64,000 nucleotides of DNA from Duganella sp. BJB480 (GCA_003416985.1 QVIN01000006.1:372001-436000); one strand, 5' to 3'; numbered from the stretch's first letter, positions 29,812-39,038 are shown. Notes: generated by a model from the sequence alone, not told the origin. A program made the numbers and translations.

Positions 29812-31301
29812 ACCTGACTCTTTCCCAGCGGCTGTCGCTGGTGTTCTCGGTGCTGCTGCTGGCCTGCTGCGGCGCGTCCGCGTGGCTGCAGATCCGCGCC
29901 AACATCATGCACGAGAAGGAGGTGGTGCAGGGCCTGTCGCGCGGCCTGGCGCGCAGCATCGCGCTGGACGCACAGCTGATGCATGCGGACAGCGACCCCG
30001 CCCCTGCGCCCGGCGCGCCGGCCAGCGAAGGCCTCGGCCCCGAAGCCGTGCGCCGCCTGTTTGGGCAGCTGATGGTGGTCAATCCCAATGTCGAAGTCTA
30101 CCTGCTCGACATGGAGGGCCGCATCGTCGGCCACGCCGCGCCGGCGGGCCACCTGAAGCGCGACCACGTCAACCTTGAGCCCATCCGCCGCCTGCTGGAC
30201 AACCAGCCCTTGCCGATACAGGGCGACGATCCGCGCAGCGACACCGGTCGCAAGGTGTTCAGCGCGGCAGTGCTGCGCATGGGCGAACGCAAGGTCGGCT
30301 ACATCTACGTCATCCTGCAGAGCGAAGAACACGACCGCCTCGCGGCCCGCGCCACCGCCAGCTCGGTGCTGCGCACGACGCTATGGTCGATGGCCATCGT
30401 GGCCTTGCTTGGCCTTGTGGCCGGCCTGGTCGCCTTTCGCCTGATCACGCGGCCCTTGCACCGGCTGGCCGACACCATGCGCCAGCTGGACACCAAGGCC
30501 GAACAACTGGCGCTGCCGCCGCCCAACGCCGGCGGGGGGCGCGACGAGATCGCGATCCTGGAGCATGCCTACGGCGAGATGGCCGCGCGCATCAACGAGC
30601 AATGGCAGACGGTGCGCCAGCTGGACCACGAACGCCGCGAAGTGGTGGCGAACATCTCGCACGACCTGCGCACGCCGCTCGGTTCCCTGCACGGCTATCT
30701 GGAGACCTTGTCGCTGAAGGATGAAACGCTGGATGCGGCCGGCCGCCAGTACTACCTCGGCATCGCGCTGGCGCAGAGCCGCAAGGTTGGCCGCCTGGCG
30801 CAAGCCTTGTTCGAGCTGGCGCGCCTGGAGCATGGCGCGGTGGCGCCGGAAATCGAATCGTTCTCGCTGAGCGATCTGATACAGGACGTGTTCCAGAAAT
30901 TCGAATTGCGGGCGGAGGAAAAGCGGCTGCGCTTGAACGCAGTGCTGCCGCATCCGGCGCCGATGGTGCGCGCGGACCTGGGCATGATCGAGCGGGTGCT
31001 GACCAATTTGTTCGACAACGCGATCCGCCACACGCCGCCCGGCGGCACGGTGGAGATCGAGGTGGAGCCGGATGCGCAGGGCCACATCCGGATCACCGTC
31101 AGCGATACCGGGCCTGGCATCCCGCCGGACATGGAGGAGGTGCTGTTCCGCCGCCCGTTCGCGCTGCGCGGCGAACGCAGGGAAGGCGGTTTGGGCCTGT
31201 TGATCGTCAGCCGCATCTTGCAATTGCACGGCAGCGGCATCGAATTGGTCCGCGTGCCGCAGCGCGGCGCCGTGTTCCGCTTTACGTTGGCGACGGTCTA
31301 G
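29808..31301 (+). CDS. Membrane sensor histidine kinase
   Basis: 497 residues. TM1 ~8-29, a ~160-residue periplasmic sensor (VEVYLLDMEGRIVGHAAPAG, RKVGYIYVIL), TM2 ~190-210, HAMP (LITRPLHRLADTMRQLD), HisKA with phospho-His285 (VVANISHDLRTPLGSLHGYL), then the ATPase with N box NLFDNAIRHTPPGG, G1 DTGPGIPPD and G2 REGGLGLLIVS. It forms a two-component pair with the overlapping upstream regulator. The periplasmic sensor resembles simple PAS/Cache-like folds. The signal is unknown; envelope oxidative stress is suggested by the neighbouring Msr genes. Confidence 0.95.
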   Translation: MNLTLSQRLSLVFSVLLLACCGASAWLQIRANIMHEKEVVQGLSRGLARSIALDAQLMHADSDPAPAPGAPASEGLGPEAVRRLFGQLMVVNPNVEVYLLDMEGRIVGHAAPAGHLKRDHVNLEPIRRLLDNQPLPIQGDDPRSDTGRKVFSAAVLRMGERKVGYIYVILQSEEHDRLAARATASSVLRTTLWSMAIVALLGLVAGLVAFRLITRPLHRLADTMRQLDTKAEQLALPPPNAGGGRDEIAILEHAYGEMAARINEQWQTVRQLDHERREVVANISHDLRTPLGSLHGYLETLSLKDETLDAAGRQYYLGIALAQSRKVGRLAQALFELARLEHGAVAPEIESFSLSDLIQDVFQKFELRAEEKRLRLNAVLPHPAPMVRADLGMIERVLTNLFDNAIRHTPPGGTVEIEVEPDAQGHIRITVSDTGPGIPPDMEEVLFRRPFALRGERREGGLGLLIVSRILQLHGSGIELVRVPQRGAVFRFTLATV

Positions 31302-32101
31302 GCGCGTTGCAGCGGCGCGCGCCAGCTGCCCAGGTAGTGCTGCGGCGTTTTGCCGAGGATGCGGCGGAACATCGCACTGAACGCGCTCGGGCTGGCGTAG
31401 CCCAGCGCCGCCGCGATTTCGCCGACGCTGTCGCCGCGTTCGAGCCGGCCGAAGGCCTCGGCCAGATGCACCTGCTGCACCCACTGGCGGTAATGCAGGC
31501 CTGTCTCCCTGGGGAACAGGCGTATCAGCGTGCGCGCGCTGGCACCGGCTTCGGCGGCCCAGTCCTCGATGGTGCGCGGGCTGCCCGGATCGGCCATGAC
31601 GGCTTCGCACACGGCCAGCAGGCGGCGGTCGCGCGGCCACGGGATCGCGATCGGCACCGTCTCCGCCGCCGCCAGCTCGGACAGGATCAGCATCGCCAGA
31701 TGCTCACCACGTCCGGGCAGCGGATATTCGATGGGTTCATCCAACAGCGACAGTATCAGTTCGCGCAGCAGCGGACTGACTTCGATCACGCGGCAGACAT
31801 CGCCGAAGGCCTGCGCCGTCCTGGCTTCGACATAGATCGTCCGCATCGTCACCTTGCTCAACGACGTCCACTGATGCATCACACCGGGTGGAATGAACAG
31901 CGCACGGCGCGGCGGCAGTATCCACACGCCGAAGTCGGTCTTCACCTTCATCAGGCCTTCGGTGGCATATAGCAGTTGCGCGCGTTCGTGGCTGTGCGGC
32001 CGTACCGACACGCCGTGCACCTCGTCGCGCGCCATCGCCGTGACGACGCGCGGAACGCGCTGGTAATCGCGATGGTCGCTGCTGCGGTGGAGAGCTTTCA
32101 T
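31298..32101 (-). CDS. AraC-family regulator with cupin N-terminus
   Basis: 267 residues. N-terminal cupin-like sensor (VSVRPHSHERAQLLYATEGL, FIPPGVMHQWTSLS), C-terminal double helix-turn-helix (TIEDWAAEAGASARTLIRLF; GDSVGEIAAALGYASPSAFS; AMFRRILGKTPQHYLG). It is divergent from an MFS exporter gene 62 bases away, which it probably regulates. Its stop overlaps that of the kinase gene at the shared CTAG. A paralogous regulator/MFS pair lies at the other end of the window. Confidence 0.93.
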   Translation of the reverse strand: MKALHRSSDHRDYQRVPRVVTAMARDEVHGVSVRPHSHERAQLLYATEGLMKVKTDFGVWILPPRRALFIPPGVMHQWTSLSKVTMRTIYVEARTAQAFGDVCRVIEVSPLLRELILSLLDEPIEYPLPGRGEHLAMLILSELAAAETVPIAIPWPRDRRLLAVCEAVMADPGSPRTIEDWAAEAGASARTLIRLFPRETGLHYRQWVQQVHLAEAFGRLERGDSVGEIAAALGYASPSAFSAMFRRILGKTPQHYLGSWRAPLQRA

Positions 32102-32122
32102 TTGTCACTTAGTCGACGAAAG

Positions 32123-32151
32123 TTGGAATATATCGGGTTTGCAGCCATATT
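32123..32151 (+). promoter_or_regulatory. Candidate promoter of the MFS gene
   Basis: TTGGAA and CATATT are spaced by 17 bases in the short regulator/transporter gap. If used, the transcript would begin only a few bases before the ATG at 32164, favouring leaderless translation or the in-frame ATG at 32215. Confidence 0.35.
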
Positions 32152-32163
32152 ACACTGGGCCGC

Positions 32164-33369
32164 ATGAATACATCCACTCTCACTTCCTCCAGCCGCCCCC
32201 ACGGGGATACCGTCATGTCCATCCTCGGTGCGGTCGCCTTGGTCCACCTGCTGAACGACCTGACGCAAGCCATGCTGCCGTCGATCTACCCGATGCTGAA
32301 GGCGCAGTTTGGCCTGACGTTCACGCAGGTCGGCCTGATCACGTTGACCTTCCAGTGCACCGCCTCGCTGCTGCAGCCCTGGATAGGCCTTTACACCGAC
32401 CGCCGTCCCATGCCCTTCCTGCTGCCGCTTGGGATGGTCGCCACGCTGATCGGCGTGTTGATGATGTCCGTCGCCGGCACTTTCCCGGCCTTGCTGGTGG
32501 CCTCCGCGCTGATCGGCGTCGGTTCCTCGACCTTCCACCCGGAGGCTTCGCGCGTGGCGCGCATCGCCTCGGGTGGGCGGTTCGGTTTTGCGCAGTCGCT
32601 GTTCCAGGTCGGCGGCAATGTCGGCTCGGCGCTCGGGCCTTTGCTGGCGGCCGCTGTCATCATCGGCCGTGGACAGGGCAATATCGCCTGGTTCGCGTTG
32701 CCGGTGGCGGCGGCGATCATGGTGCTGGCGCGCGTCGGCCGCTGGCACAGCGCCCACCTGGCCGGGCTGCCGCGCAAGGCCGCCTCGCATGCCGTATCGT
32801 CTTTACCTAAGGGGCGCGTTTATGGCGCACTGGCGGTGCTGGCGCTGCTGGTCTTCTCCAAGTACATCTACATGTCCAGCTTGAGCAGCTACTACACCTT
32901 CTACCTGATCGACAAATTCGGCCTGTCGGTATCGTCGGCGCAGCTGTACCTGTTCCTGTTTTTAGCGGCGGTGGCGGCGGGCACCTTCATGGGCGGGCCG
33001 ATCGGCGACCGCATCGGCCGCAAGCGCGTGATCTGGATCTCCATCCTCGGCGCCGCGCCGTTCACGCTGATGCTGCCCTACGTCGATCTGTTCTGGACGG
33101 CCGTGCTGTCGGTGGTGATCGGCTTCGTGATCTCGTCGGCGTTTTCCGCCATCGTGGTGTTCGCGCAGGAGCTCATGCCGGGCAAGGTCGGCATGATCGC
33201 GGGGATCTTCTTTGGATTGATGTTCGGCGTGAGCGGCATCGGCGCCGCCGCCATGGGGCATATCGCCGACGTGGCCGGCATCGCCTATGTGTACAAACTG
33301 TGTTCGTTCCTGCCGCTGCTGGGCATCCTGACGGTGCTGCTGCCGCATATCCCGCAGCAGCACCGCTAA
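32164..33369 (+). CDS. MFS transporter, fosmidomycin-resistance (Fsr) type
   Basis: 401 residues, 12 predicted helices. It matches the Fsr group: VALVHLLNDLTQAMLPSIYP, QVGLITLTFQCTASLLQPWI, GVGSSTFHPEASRVARIASG and GFAQSLFQVGGNVGSALGP. The second half opens FSKYIYMSSLSSYYTFYLID. Fsr proteins expel fosmidomycin and possibly other small anions in E. coli; the natural substrate here is unknown. The start could also be the ATG at 32215 (MSILGAVALV), which fits the family length better. No strong ribosome site precedes either. Confidence 0.9.
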   Translation: MNTSTLTSSSRPHGDTVMSILGAVALVHLLNDLTQAMLPSIYPMLKAQFGLTFTQVGLITLTFQCTASLLQPWIGLYTDRRPMPFLLPLGMVATLIGVLMMSVAGTFPALLVASALIGVGSSTFHPEASRVARIASGGRFGFAQSLFQVGGNVGSALGPLLAAAVIIGRGQGNIAWFALPVAAAIMVLARVGRWHSAHLAGLPRKAASHAVSSLPKGRVYGALAVLALLVFSKYIYMSSLSSYYTFYLIDKFGLSVSSAQLYLFLFLAAVAAGTFMGGPIGDRIGRKRVIWISILGAAPFTLMLPYVDLFWTAVLSVVIGFVISSAFSAIVVFAQELMPGKVGMIAGIFFGLMFGVSGIGAAAMGHIADVAGIAYVYKLCSFLPLLGILTVLLPHIPQQHR

Positions 33370-33375
33370 ACCGGA

Positions 33376-34785
33376 TCAGGCGTCGATGAAGCGCATCTTG
33401 AAGTTGCGGCCCTTGATGGCACCGAAGTCGCCGCCCAGCGGGTTGTTCTTGCTGAGGCGTTCGAAGGCATCGTAGGCCACGCGGCGGTCGATCGCCACGT
33501 AGGTCTGGAACTCGAACACGTTGATCTTGCCGACTTGTTCCTTCGAGAGGCCGGCGTCGCCGGTCAGTGCGCCCAGCAGGTCGCCCGGACGCAGCTTGTC
33601 CTTCTTGCCGCCCGAGATCACCAGCGTCATCATCGGCGCCGGATCGACGCCGTAGTCGTTTTCATCCAGCGACTTCAGATCGAACCATTCGACCGGCGCG
33701 TTCTGGTATTCCTCGATCAGCTTGACCCACTTCTTCTCGTTCGGAGCGCACAGCGACAGGGCCAGGCCTTGTTCGCCGCCACGGCCGGTGCGGCCCACGC
33801 GGTGGATGTGCACCTCGGTGTCCTTCGACACGTCGACGTTGATCACCGCTTCCAGATTCGGGATATCCAGGCCGCGCGCGGCGACGTCGGTGGCCACGAG
33901 CACGGAGCAGCTGCGGTTGGAGAACAGCACCAGGATCTCGTCGCGCTCCTTCTGTTCCAGTTCGCCGTACAGCGCCATCGCCGAGAAGCCCTTTGCCTGC
34001 AGCTCTTCCACCAGCTCGCGGCACTGCACCTTGGTGTTGCAGAAGGCGATGGCCGATACCGGCTTGTAGTGGCCCAGCAGGCGCGCCACGGCGGCGTTGC
34101 GCTCGTCGAAGCCGATCTCGAAGAACAGCTGCTCGATCTGGCTGTTGTCGTGCTGCGCCTCGACCGTCACTTCGACCGGATCGGCCAGGAAGGAATCGGT
34201 GGCGCGGCGGATGTCGTCCGGGTAGGTGGCCGAGAACAGCAAGGTCTGGCGGCGCTTCGGGCAGGCGCTGACGATGCCGGCGATTTCGTCGTAGAAGCCC
34301 ATGTCGGTCATGCGGTCCGCCTCGTCCAGCACCAGCGTCTCGACCTTGGACAGGTCCAGCGTGCCGCGGCCCAGGTGGTCGCGCACGCGGCCCGGCGTGC
34401 CGACCACGATGTGGGCGCCATGCTCCAGCGAGGCGATTTGAGGACGCATCGGCGAACCGCCGGTCAGCACCAGCACCTTGACGTTGCCGGTGGCGCGGGC
34501 CAGGCGGCGCAGCTCATTGGCCACCTGGTCGGCCAGTTCGCGGGTAGGGCACAGCACCAGCGCCTGCACGGCGAACCACGCGGGATTGAGCTTGGCCAGG
34601 ATGCCGATGCCGAAGGCGGCGGTCTTGCCGCTGCCGGTCTTGGCCTGGGCGATCAGGTCGCGCCCCTCCAGCACCGACGGCAGGCTTTGCGCCTGGATGG
34701 TCGTCATCTCCTTGTAGCCGAGCGAATCGAGATTGTCGAGCAGGGTTTGGGCCAGCGGCAGGCTGGAAAAGGCGGTGGATGTCAT
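33376..34785 (-). CDS. dbpA: DEAD-box RNA helicase DbpA
   Basis: 469 residues, acting in 50S ribosome assembly through hairpin 92 of 23S rRNA. Q motif YKEMTTIQAQSLP, Walker A AKTGSGKTA, DEAD box VLDEADRM, SAT motif LLFSATYPDD, and C-terminal helicase motifs ATDVAARGLDIPN and HRVGRTGRGG. The C-terminal ~75 residues form the DbpA RNA-binding domain (MMTLVISGGKKDKLRPGDLL; FQTYVAIDRRVAYDAFERL). The ATG at 34785 is preferred; a GTG 11 codons upstream is possible. Convergent with the MFS gene, 6 bases apart. Confidence 0.95.
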   Translation of the reverse strand: MTSTAFSSLPLAQTLLDNLDSLGYKEMTTIQAQSLPSVLEGRDLIAQAKTGSGKTAAFGIGILAKLNPAWFAVQALVLCPTRELADQVANELRRLARATGNVKVLVLTGGSPMRPQIASLEHGAHIVVGTPGRVRDHLGRGTLDLSKVETLVLDEADRMTDMGFYDEIAGIVSACPKRRQTLLFSATYPDDIRRATDSFLADPVEVTVEAQHDNSQIEQLFFEIGFDERNAAVARLLGHYKPVSAIAFCNTKVQCRELVEELQAKGFSAMALYGELEQKERDEILVLFSNRSCSVLVATDVAARGLDIPNLEAVINVDVSKDTEVHIHRVGRTGRGGEQGLALSLCAPNEKKWVKLIEEYQNAPVEWFDLKSLDENDYGVDPAPMMTLVISGGKKDKLRPGDLLGALTGDAGLSKEQVGKINVFEFQTYVAIDRRVAYDAFERLSKNNPLGGDFGAIKGRNFKMRFIDA

Positions 34786-34859
34786 GGTGTCAGACCTGTT
34801 CAAAAAGGACGTGGTCACAGTCTAACAGGCTCGCTGACGCTGTGATATCGGGGTTGGTG

Positions 34860-35084
34860 TTAGTTTGGCGCCCACACCGGCAAGCCGGTGAGGTCCAGGT
34901 TGTCGTCGCGCACCCAGACCGGCAGGCCGGTGGTGTCGGTCGGTTCCAGCAGTTCGAGCTGCACCTGCTTGATTGTGGCACGCTTGCCGCGCGGCGCCGG
35001 CGGGCGCTTCGCTTCCGGTTCGAGCGGCGCGGCCGGGCTGAAGCCGGGCAGGTCGAACGTGGCGTTGTCTTTTTTATCTCTCAT
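34860..35084 (-). CDS. Small hypothetical protein
   Basis: 74 residues, Pro-rich and charged, no signal peptide or membrane helix. Sequence features are DLPGFSPAAPLEPEAKRPPA, KRATIKQVQLELLEPTDTTG and a duplicated LPVW motif: TGLPVWVRDDNLDLTGLPVW. The TGLPVW repeat suggests a short binding peptide present twice. It lies between dbpA and the phosphatase gene on the same strand. Function unknown, but the coding quality (third-position GC, clean start) is good. Confidence 0.55.
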   Translation of the reverse strand: MRDKKDNATFDLPGFSPAAPLEPEAKRPPAPRGKRATIKQVQLELLEPTDTTGLPVWVRDDNLDLTGLPVWAPN

Positions 35085-35125
35085 TCTTAAATCTCGTGCC
35101 CACGGCGCCGTGAAAATGCGCCGCT

Positions 35126-35157
35126 CAAAACAAAAGCCCGGCTGCAGCAGTCGGGCT
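35126..35157 (-). terminator. Intrinsic terminator after the AcpA-type gene
   Basis: Read on the minus strand, AGCCCG and CGGGCT plus inner CTG/CAG pairs form a hairpin followed by TTTTGTTTTG. It ends the phosphatase transcript. Confidence 0.75.
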
Positions 35158-35219
35158 CAGTAAGTAAGTCGCGGATTGTAACACAGAGGTGCTGCCGCCC
35201 GCACTAACTCATCGGAAGC

Positions 35220-36884
35220 TTAGCGGAAGCTCAGCGTGGCCGTCAGGTCGCCCGGCGGCGGCGCGTTGCGGGCCGCGAAGGCTGCGTTGCGCACCTTGAT
35301 GCCTTCCAGCTGCGGCAGTCCATGCAAGCGGGTGATGAAGCGCAGGATCGAGGTGGTGTCATAGAAGGTATGGTCGACCTGGCCCTTCTTCGCGTACGGC
35401 GAGATGACGATGGCCGGCACGCGCGAGCCCGGACCCCAGCGGTCGCCCTTGGGCGGCGCCACGTGGTCCCACCAGCCGCCGTTCTCGTCGAAGGTGACCA
35501 CGACGACCATGTCCTTCCACTGCGGGGACTTCTTCAGGTGCTCGATCACGTTGGCGATGTGGGCGTCGCCGGATTCCACGTCCGAGTAGCCAGCGTGCAG
35601 GTTCAGGTTCCCCTGCGGCTTGTAGAAGGTCACGGCGGGCAGCTTGCCGGCGACGACGTCCGCCAGGAATTTGTTCGAGATCGGGCTGTCGCCAAGGCCG
35701 CCGTCGCGCAGGTGCTCGGCGCGCGCGGCGGTGCCGGGTGCGAACTGCTTGAAGTAGTTGAACGGCTGGTGGTGGTACTGGAAGTTCGGCTTCTCGCCGC
35801 CGCCGCGCGCGTCGAGCGCGGCCTGCCACGCGCCGCCGTACCACGCCCAGCTGACCTTCTTGGCCGACAGCAGGTCGCCGATGGTGTCGTAGCTTTGCGG
35901 CGGCAGCGTGCCGGCGTCGTTCGGATCGGCCAGCAGCGGATCGCCGTCGAAGGCCGGGCGGATGTAGCTGGGCTGGTAGGGCGGGGCCATGGTGTTGACC
36001 GCGTAGCCGTCCGGCGTGATGGCGCCGTTGTTGACGTAGATAGGCATGCCGTCCATCGCCGACGCCGGGCTGTCCTTGGTCACGGACAGGCGCATGCCGG
36101 TCGGGCCGTCGTCCAGCACCGCGATCTTCTTCTTGGCGGCGGTGTCCTTGGCGTTGAAGTATTCGGGCGTGCGGCCGCTGATCAGGAACTGGTGATTCAG
36201 GTAGGAGCCGCCGAAGGCCGCCATGAAGAAGTTATCGCACAGCGTGTACTGCTCGGCGATCTTCCACAGGCCGAGGTTCTTGCTGGTCTCGCCGTAGTAG
36301 CCCATGACCATGCCGCCGGTGTTGCCCCAGGCCGCGAAGCCGTCGTTCTTGCCGCCGTTGATCTGCATCTGGTTCTGGTAGAACAGGTGCCACAGGTCGC
36401 GCGTGATCACGGCTTCGGGCAGCGGCTTGCCTTCGGTGTCGACCAGTTTGAACGGGCCGTTCGGCAGGCCCTTGATGTCGTCTTCCTTGAGCGCGTATTT
36501 TTTGCCGCCGATGTCCTGGGTGTTCGGCACCATGCCGCCCCAGACTTTCGGCAGCGCCGGCAGCACGGAGCCGTCGCGGTCGCGCTGCTGGCAGGCGGCG
36601 GCGGTGGCGGCCGACAGTGGCGCGGCGGTGCCGGGGAAGTTGGCGAACAGGTTGTTGAAGCTGCGGTTCTCCAGGTAGATCACGACCACGGTTTTGATGT
36701 GGGCTTTCAGCTTGGCGTCCAGCGAGCCTTTGACGGCGGCCGGCCTGGCGGTGGCGGCCTCGCCCAGCGCTGGCAGGGAAGCGGCCATGCCGGTGGCGGC
36801 GGCGGCCTGGAAGATGCGGCGGCGTGATGGATTGGTGGGAGCATCCTGCTCATTTTGTGCTGATAACTGGACCTGATCCTTCAC
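35220..36884 (-). CDS. AcpA/phospholipase C-like phosphoesterase, Tat-exported
   Basis: 554 residues. The twin-arginine leader is SRRRIFQAAAATGMAASLPA. The mature enzyme is of the phosphoesterase (acid phosphatase AcpA / phospholipase C) family: VVVIYLENRSFNNLFANFPG near the N-terminus (metal Glu/Asn and nucleophile region), FFMAAFGGSYLNHQFLISGR, SWAWYGGAW, VESGDAHIANVIEHL and VVVTFDENGGWWDHVAPP. These enzymes cleave phosphomonoesters or phospholipids outside the cytoplasm. GTG start with AAGGAGG five bases upstream. A terminator follows it. Confidence 0.92.
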   Translation of the reverse strand: MKDQVQLSAQNEQDAPTNPSRRRIFQAAAATGMAASLPALGEAATARPAAVKGSLDAKLKAHIKTVVVIYLENRSFNNLFANFPGTAAPLSAATAAACQQRDRDGSVLPALPKVWGGMVPNTQDIGGKKYALKEDDIKGLPNGPFKLVDTEGKPLPEAVITRDLWHLFYQNQMQINGGKNDGFAAWGNTGGMVMGYYGETSKNLGLWKIAEQYTLCDNFFMAAFGGSYLNHQFLISGRTPEYFNAKDTAAKKKIAVLDDGPTGMRLSVTKDSPASAMDGMPIYVNNGAITPDGYAVNTMAPPYQPSYIRPAFDGDPLLADPNDAGTLPPQSYDTIGDLLSAKKVSWAWYGGAWQAALDARGGGEKPNFQYHHQPFNYFKQFAPGTAARAEHLRDGGLGDSPISNKFLADVVAGKLPAVTFYKPQGNLNLHAGYSDVESGDAHIANVIEHLKKSPQWKDMVVVVTFDENGGWWDHVAPPKGDRWGPGSRVPAIVISPYAKKGQVDHTFYDTTSILRFITRLHGLPQLEGIKVRNAAFAARNAPPPGDLTATLSFR

Positions 36885-36970
36885 ACGCGCCTCCTTGGCA
36901 GACTAAAAACGCGATTGTGACAGTTTTATGCCGGCTTGGGTATGAAGGGGGAGTCCCCGGAGTGTGCCGA

Positions 36971-37010
36971 AAAAGAAAAAGCCGTTGATTCCTGAAAGAA
37001 ATCAACGGCT
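36971..37010 (-). terminator. Terminator of tRNA-fMet
   Basis: On the minus strand AGCCGTTGATT pairs perfectly with AATCAACGGCT and is followed by TTTTTCTTTTT. It lies 10 bases after the tRNA 3' end. Confidence 0.9.
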
Positions 37011-37019
37011 TATCGAATC

Positions 37020-37096
37020 TGGTTGCGGGGACAGGATTTGAACCTGTGACCTTCGGGTTATGAGCCCGACGAGCTGCCAGACTGCTCCACCCCGCG
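37020..37096 (-). tRNA. Initiator tRNA-fMet (anticodon CAU)
   Basis: 77 bases with encoded CCA. The acceptor CGCGGGG/CCCCGCA has the unpaired C1-A72 that marks initiator tRNA; the anticodon stem TCGGG/CCCGA with loop CTCATAA has the three G-C pairs typical of fMet. T loop TTCAAAT. A single gene with its own promoter and terminator. Confidence 0.97.
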
Positions 37097-37108
37097 TCTG
37101 AGGCCCGA

Positions 37109-37137
37109 ATTATACATAGACCTTTTGCGTTCCGCAA
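37109..37137 (-). promoter_or_regulatory. Promoter of tRNA-fMet
   Basis: On the minus strand TTGCGG and a perfect TATAAT are spaced by 17 bases, the latter 12 bases before the tRNA. No other feature is seen between here and the next gene. Confidence 0.8.
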
Positions 37138-37200
37138 GGGTAAAAATAAGAGTCACTTATATTCCGGTGGATTTTTTAAGTGGCGCTTATATTTATCGCA

Positions 37201-37791
37201 TCATTCCTCGTCCTGCGTGGCCGTGAAGTCCTCGAAGCTCAGGATCTTCACCCCAGCCTCCCGCCCCAAGGCGATCGTCTGCTCGACCAGGGTGGTTTCC
37301 ATGATGAGCGCGTAGTAGGAATCCGACTCGTAGTCCACTATCAGCAGCGACAGAGGCCGTGACGCCAGCCATTGCGACAGGTCGCGCAGCCCATGCATGA
37401 CGGTCTTGCCTTCGTGATCCCACTGCCACACCGGCTCGATGCCACGCGCCGCCAGCATTTCCTGCACCTGCCAGGCGACTTCCTCGCTGGCTTTCCAGTC
37501 GACCTGCAGCATGAACCACTGTCCGCGTTGCTGGCCTTCGTCGTCCAGCATGGCGTCGTAAAACAGCCAGCGGATCTCGTCGATGTTGGTCGGCCCTGTG
37601 GAGTCGTACTTCGCTTCCACGTGCCGCACCTGCCGTTCGCTTTCCTGTTCGCCAAGGTGGCGCGTGATCAGGCGTGTGAGCCCGGAGGCGCCGGCCTTGT
37701 AGCGCGCATACGCTTCATCGCTCAACAGGTCGGAGGGTGGTGGAAGGGGCGCAGCAGGCGGCGACATCAGCCCGAATAATCGCTTGAACAT
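37201..37791 (-). CDS. Hypothetical cytoplasmic protein
   Basis: 196 residues, no signal peptide. Pro-rich N-terminus (SPPAAPLPPPSDLLSDEAY), then an alpha/beta region with acidic and aromatic stretches: NIDEIRWLFYDAMLDDEGQQ, WFMLQVDWKASEEVAWQVQE, PLSLLIVDYESDSYYALIME. It resembles small DUF proteins annotated as unknown; I cannot name the family. A strong GGAGG ribosome site precedes the ATG. It is isolated between tRNA-fMet and the methyltransferase gene. Confidence 0.75.
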   Translation of the reverse strand: MFKRLFGLMSPPAAPLPPPSDLLSDEAYARYKAGASGLTRLITRHLGEQESERQVRHVEAKYDSTGPTNIDEIRWLFYDAMLDDEGQQRGQWFMLQVDWKASEEVAWQVQEMLAARGIEPVWQWDHEGKTVMHGLRDLSQWLASRPLSLLIVDYESDSYYALIMETTLVEQTIALGREAGVKILSFEDFTATQDEE

Positions 37792-37868
37792 GGGAGGTCC
37801 TCCACGAAAGTTGATTTACACGAGCATAGCAGAACTGCAAACATTGCCTCTTTCGAGAGGCGCCGGTC

Positions 37869-39038
37869 TTACGCGGCGGCCAGGCGCCACAGCGACGTGA
37901 CCTCGGCGGCGCGCGCGGCGTGCAGCGGATCGGTGGCGTCGGCGGCGCGCGGGTGGGTGGGGCGCACGTCGTGGCGGTCGACGACTTTCAGGCCGGCGGC
38001 GGCGATCCATTCCATCAGCTGCTCACGCGGACGCAGGCCAAGGTGCTCGGCCAGGTCCGACAAAATCAGCCAGCCTTCGCCACCCGGCGTCAGGTGCGCC
38101 GACAGGCCGGCCAGGAAGCCGCGCAGCATGCGGCTGTCCGGATCGTAGACCGCGTATTCGATCGGCGAACTCGGACGCGCCGGCACCCAAGGCGGATTAC
38201 ACACCACCAGCGGCGCCCGGCCTTCCGGGAACAGGTCGGCCTCCAGCAGCTCGACCTGGCCGTCCAGGTCCAGCCGCGCCAGGTTTTCGCGCGCGCAGCT
38301 CAGCGCACGCTGGTCCTGGTCGGTGGCGATGACGCGCGCCACGCCGCGCCTGGCCAGCACCGCCGACAGCACGCCGGTGCCGGCGCCGATGTCGTAGGCC
38401 AGCTTGACGCCGGCCGGCAGCGGCGCATTGGCCACCAGCTCCACATACTCGCCGCGCACCGGCGAGAACACGCCGTAGTGCGGGTGGATGCGCGCGTCCA
38501 GCGCCGGGATCTCGACCCCGGTGCGGCGCCATTCGTGCGCGCCGATCACGCCCAGCAGCTCGCGCAGCGAGGCCACGAACGGTTCCTCGAAGCGGCCGTA
38601 GGCCTCGTTGCAGGCCAGTTGCACGTCCGGCGCGCGGCGCAGCGGGATGGCGTAGCCGGCGTCGAAAGGAATCAGCAGCATGGCCAGCGTGCGCGCCCGC
38701 TGCGACTGCGCCTGGCGATGCAGGTGGAACGCTTCGGTCGGCGTGGCCGGAGTCTTGGCCGGCTTGGCCTTCTTCGACGGCTTGCCCTTGTGGTCCGCGC
38801 GGCGCGCGAGGGCCTGCAGCAGCTGGCGTGCGTTCTGGAAGTCGCCGCGCCACAGCAGGGCCGTGCCTTCGCAGGCCAGGCGGTAGGCCACGTCCGCGTT
38901 GGTGCGGTCGTCGGCGATGACGACGCGCTTCGGCGGCGGCATGCCGGCTTCGGAGCGCCAGCGCGCGGCGCACTGCACGCCGTTCTCCTCCCAGTGGATC
39001 TGTTGCGGCGTAGGGGAGGCGGTGGTGTGTGCGGACAT
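37869..39038 (-). CDS. Class I SAM-dependent methyltransferase (MTS/PrmC-like)
   Basis: 389 residues. The C-terminal half holds a Rossmann methyltransferase: SAM loop AYDIGAGTGVLSAVLARRGV, acidic strand IATDQDQRALSCAREN, and the catalytic NPPW motif (LVVCNPPWVPARPS) typical of enzymes that methylate a planar nitrogen (adenine, guanine or glutamine amide, as in RlmG, RsmC, PrmC). The N-terminal ~190 residues are a separate domain (VVIADDRTNADVAYRLACEG, NARQLLQALARR). Position 39038 is chosen because the frame upstream crosses a terminator hairpin. Target unknown. Confidence 0.88.
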   Translation of the reverse strand: MSAHTTASPTPQQIHWEENGVQCAARWRSEAGMPPPKRVVIADDRTNADVAYRLACEGTALLWRGDFQNARQLLQALARRADHKGKPSKKAKPAKTPATPTEAFHLHRQAQSQRARTLAMLLIPFDAGYAIPLRRAPDVQLACNEAYGRFEEPFVASLRELLGVIGAHEWRRTGVEIPALDARIHPHYGVFSPVRGEYVELVANAPLPAGVKLAYDIGAGTGVLSAVLARRGVARVIATDQDQRALSCARENLARLDLDGQVELLEADLFPEGRAPLVVCNPPWVPARPSSPIEYAVYDPDSRMLRGFLAGLSAHLTPGGEGWLILSDLAEHLGLRPREQLMEWIAAAGLKVVDRHDVRPTHPRAADATDPLHAARAAEVTSLWRLAAA

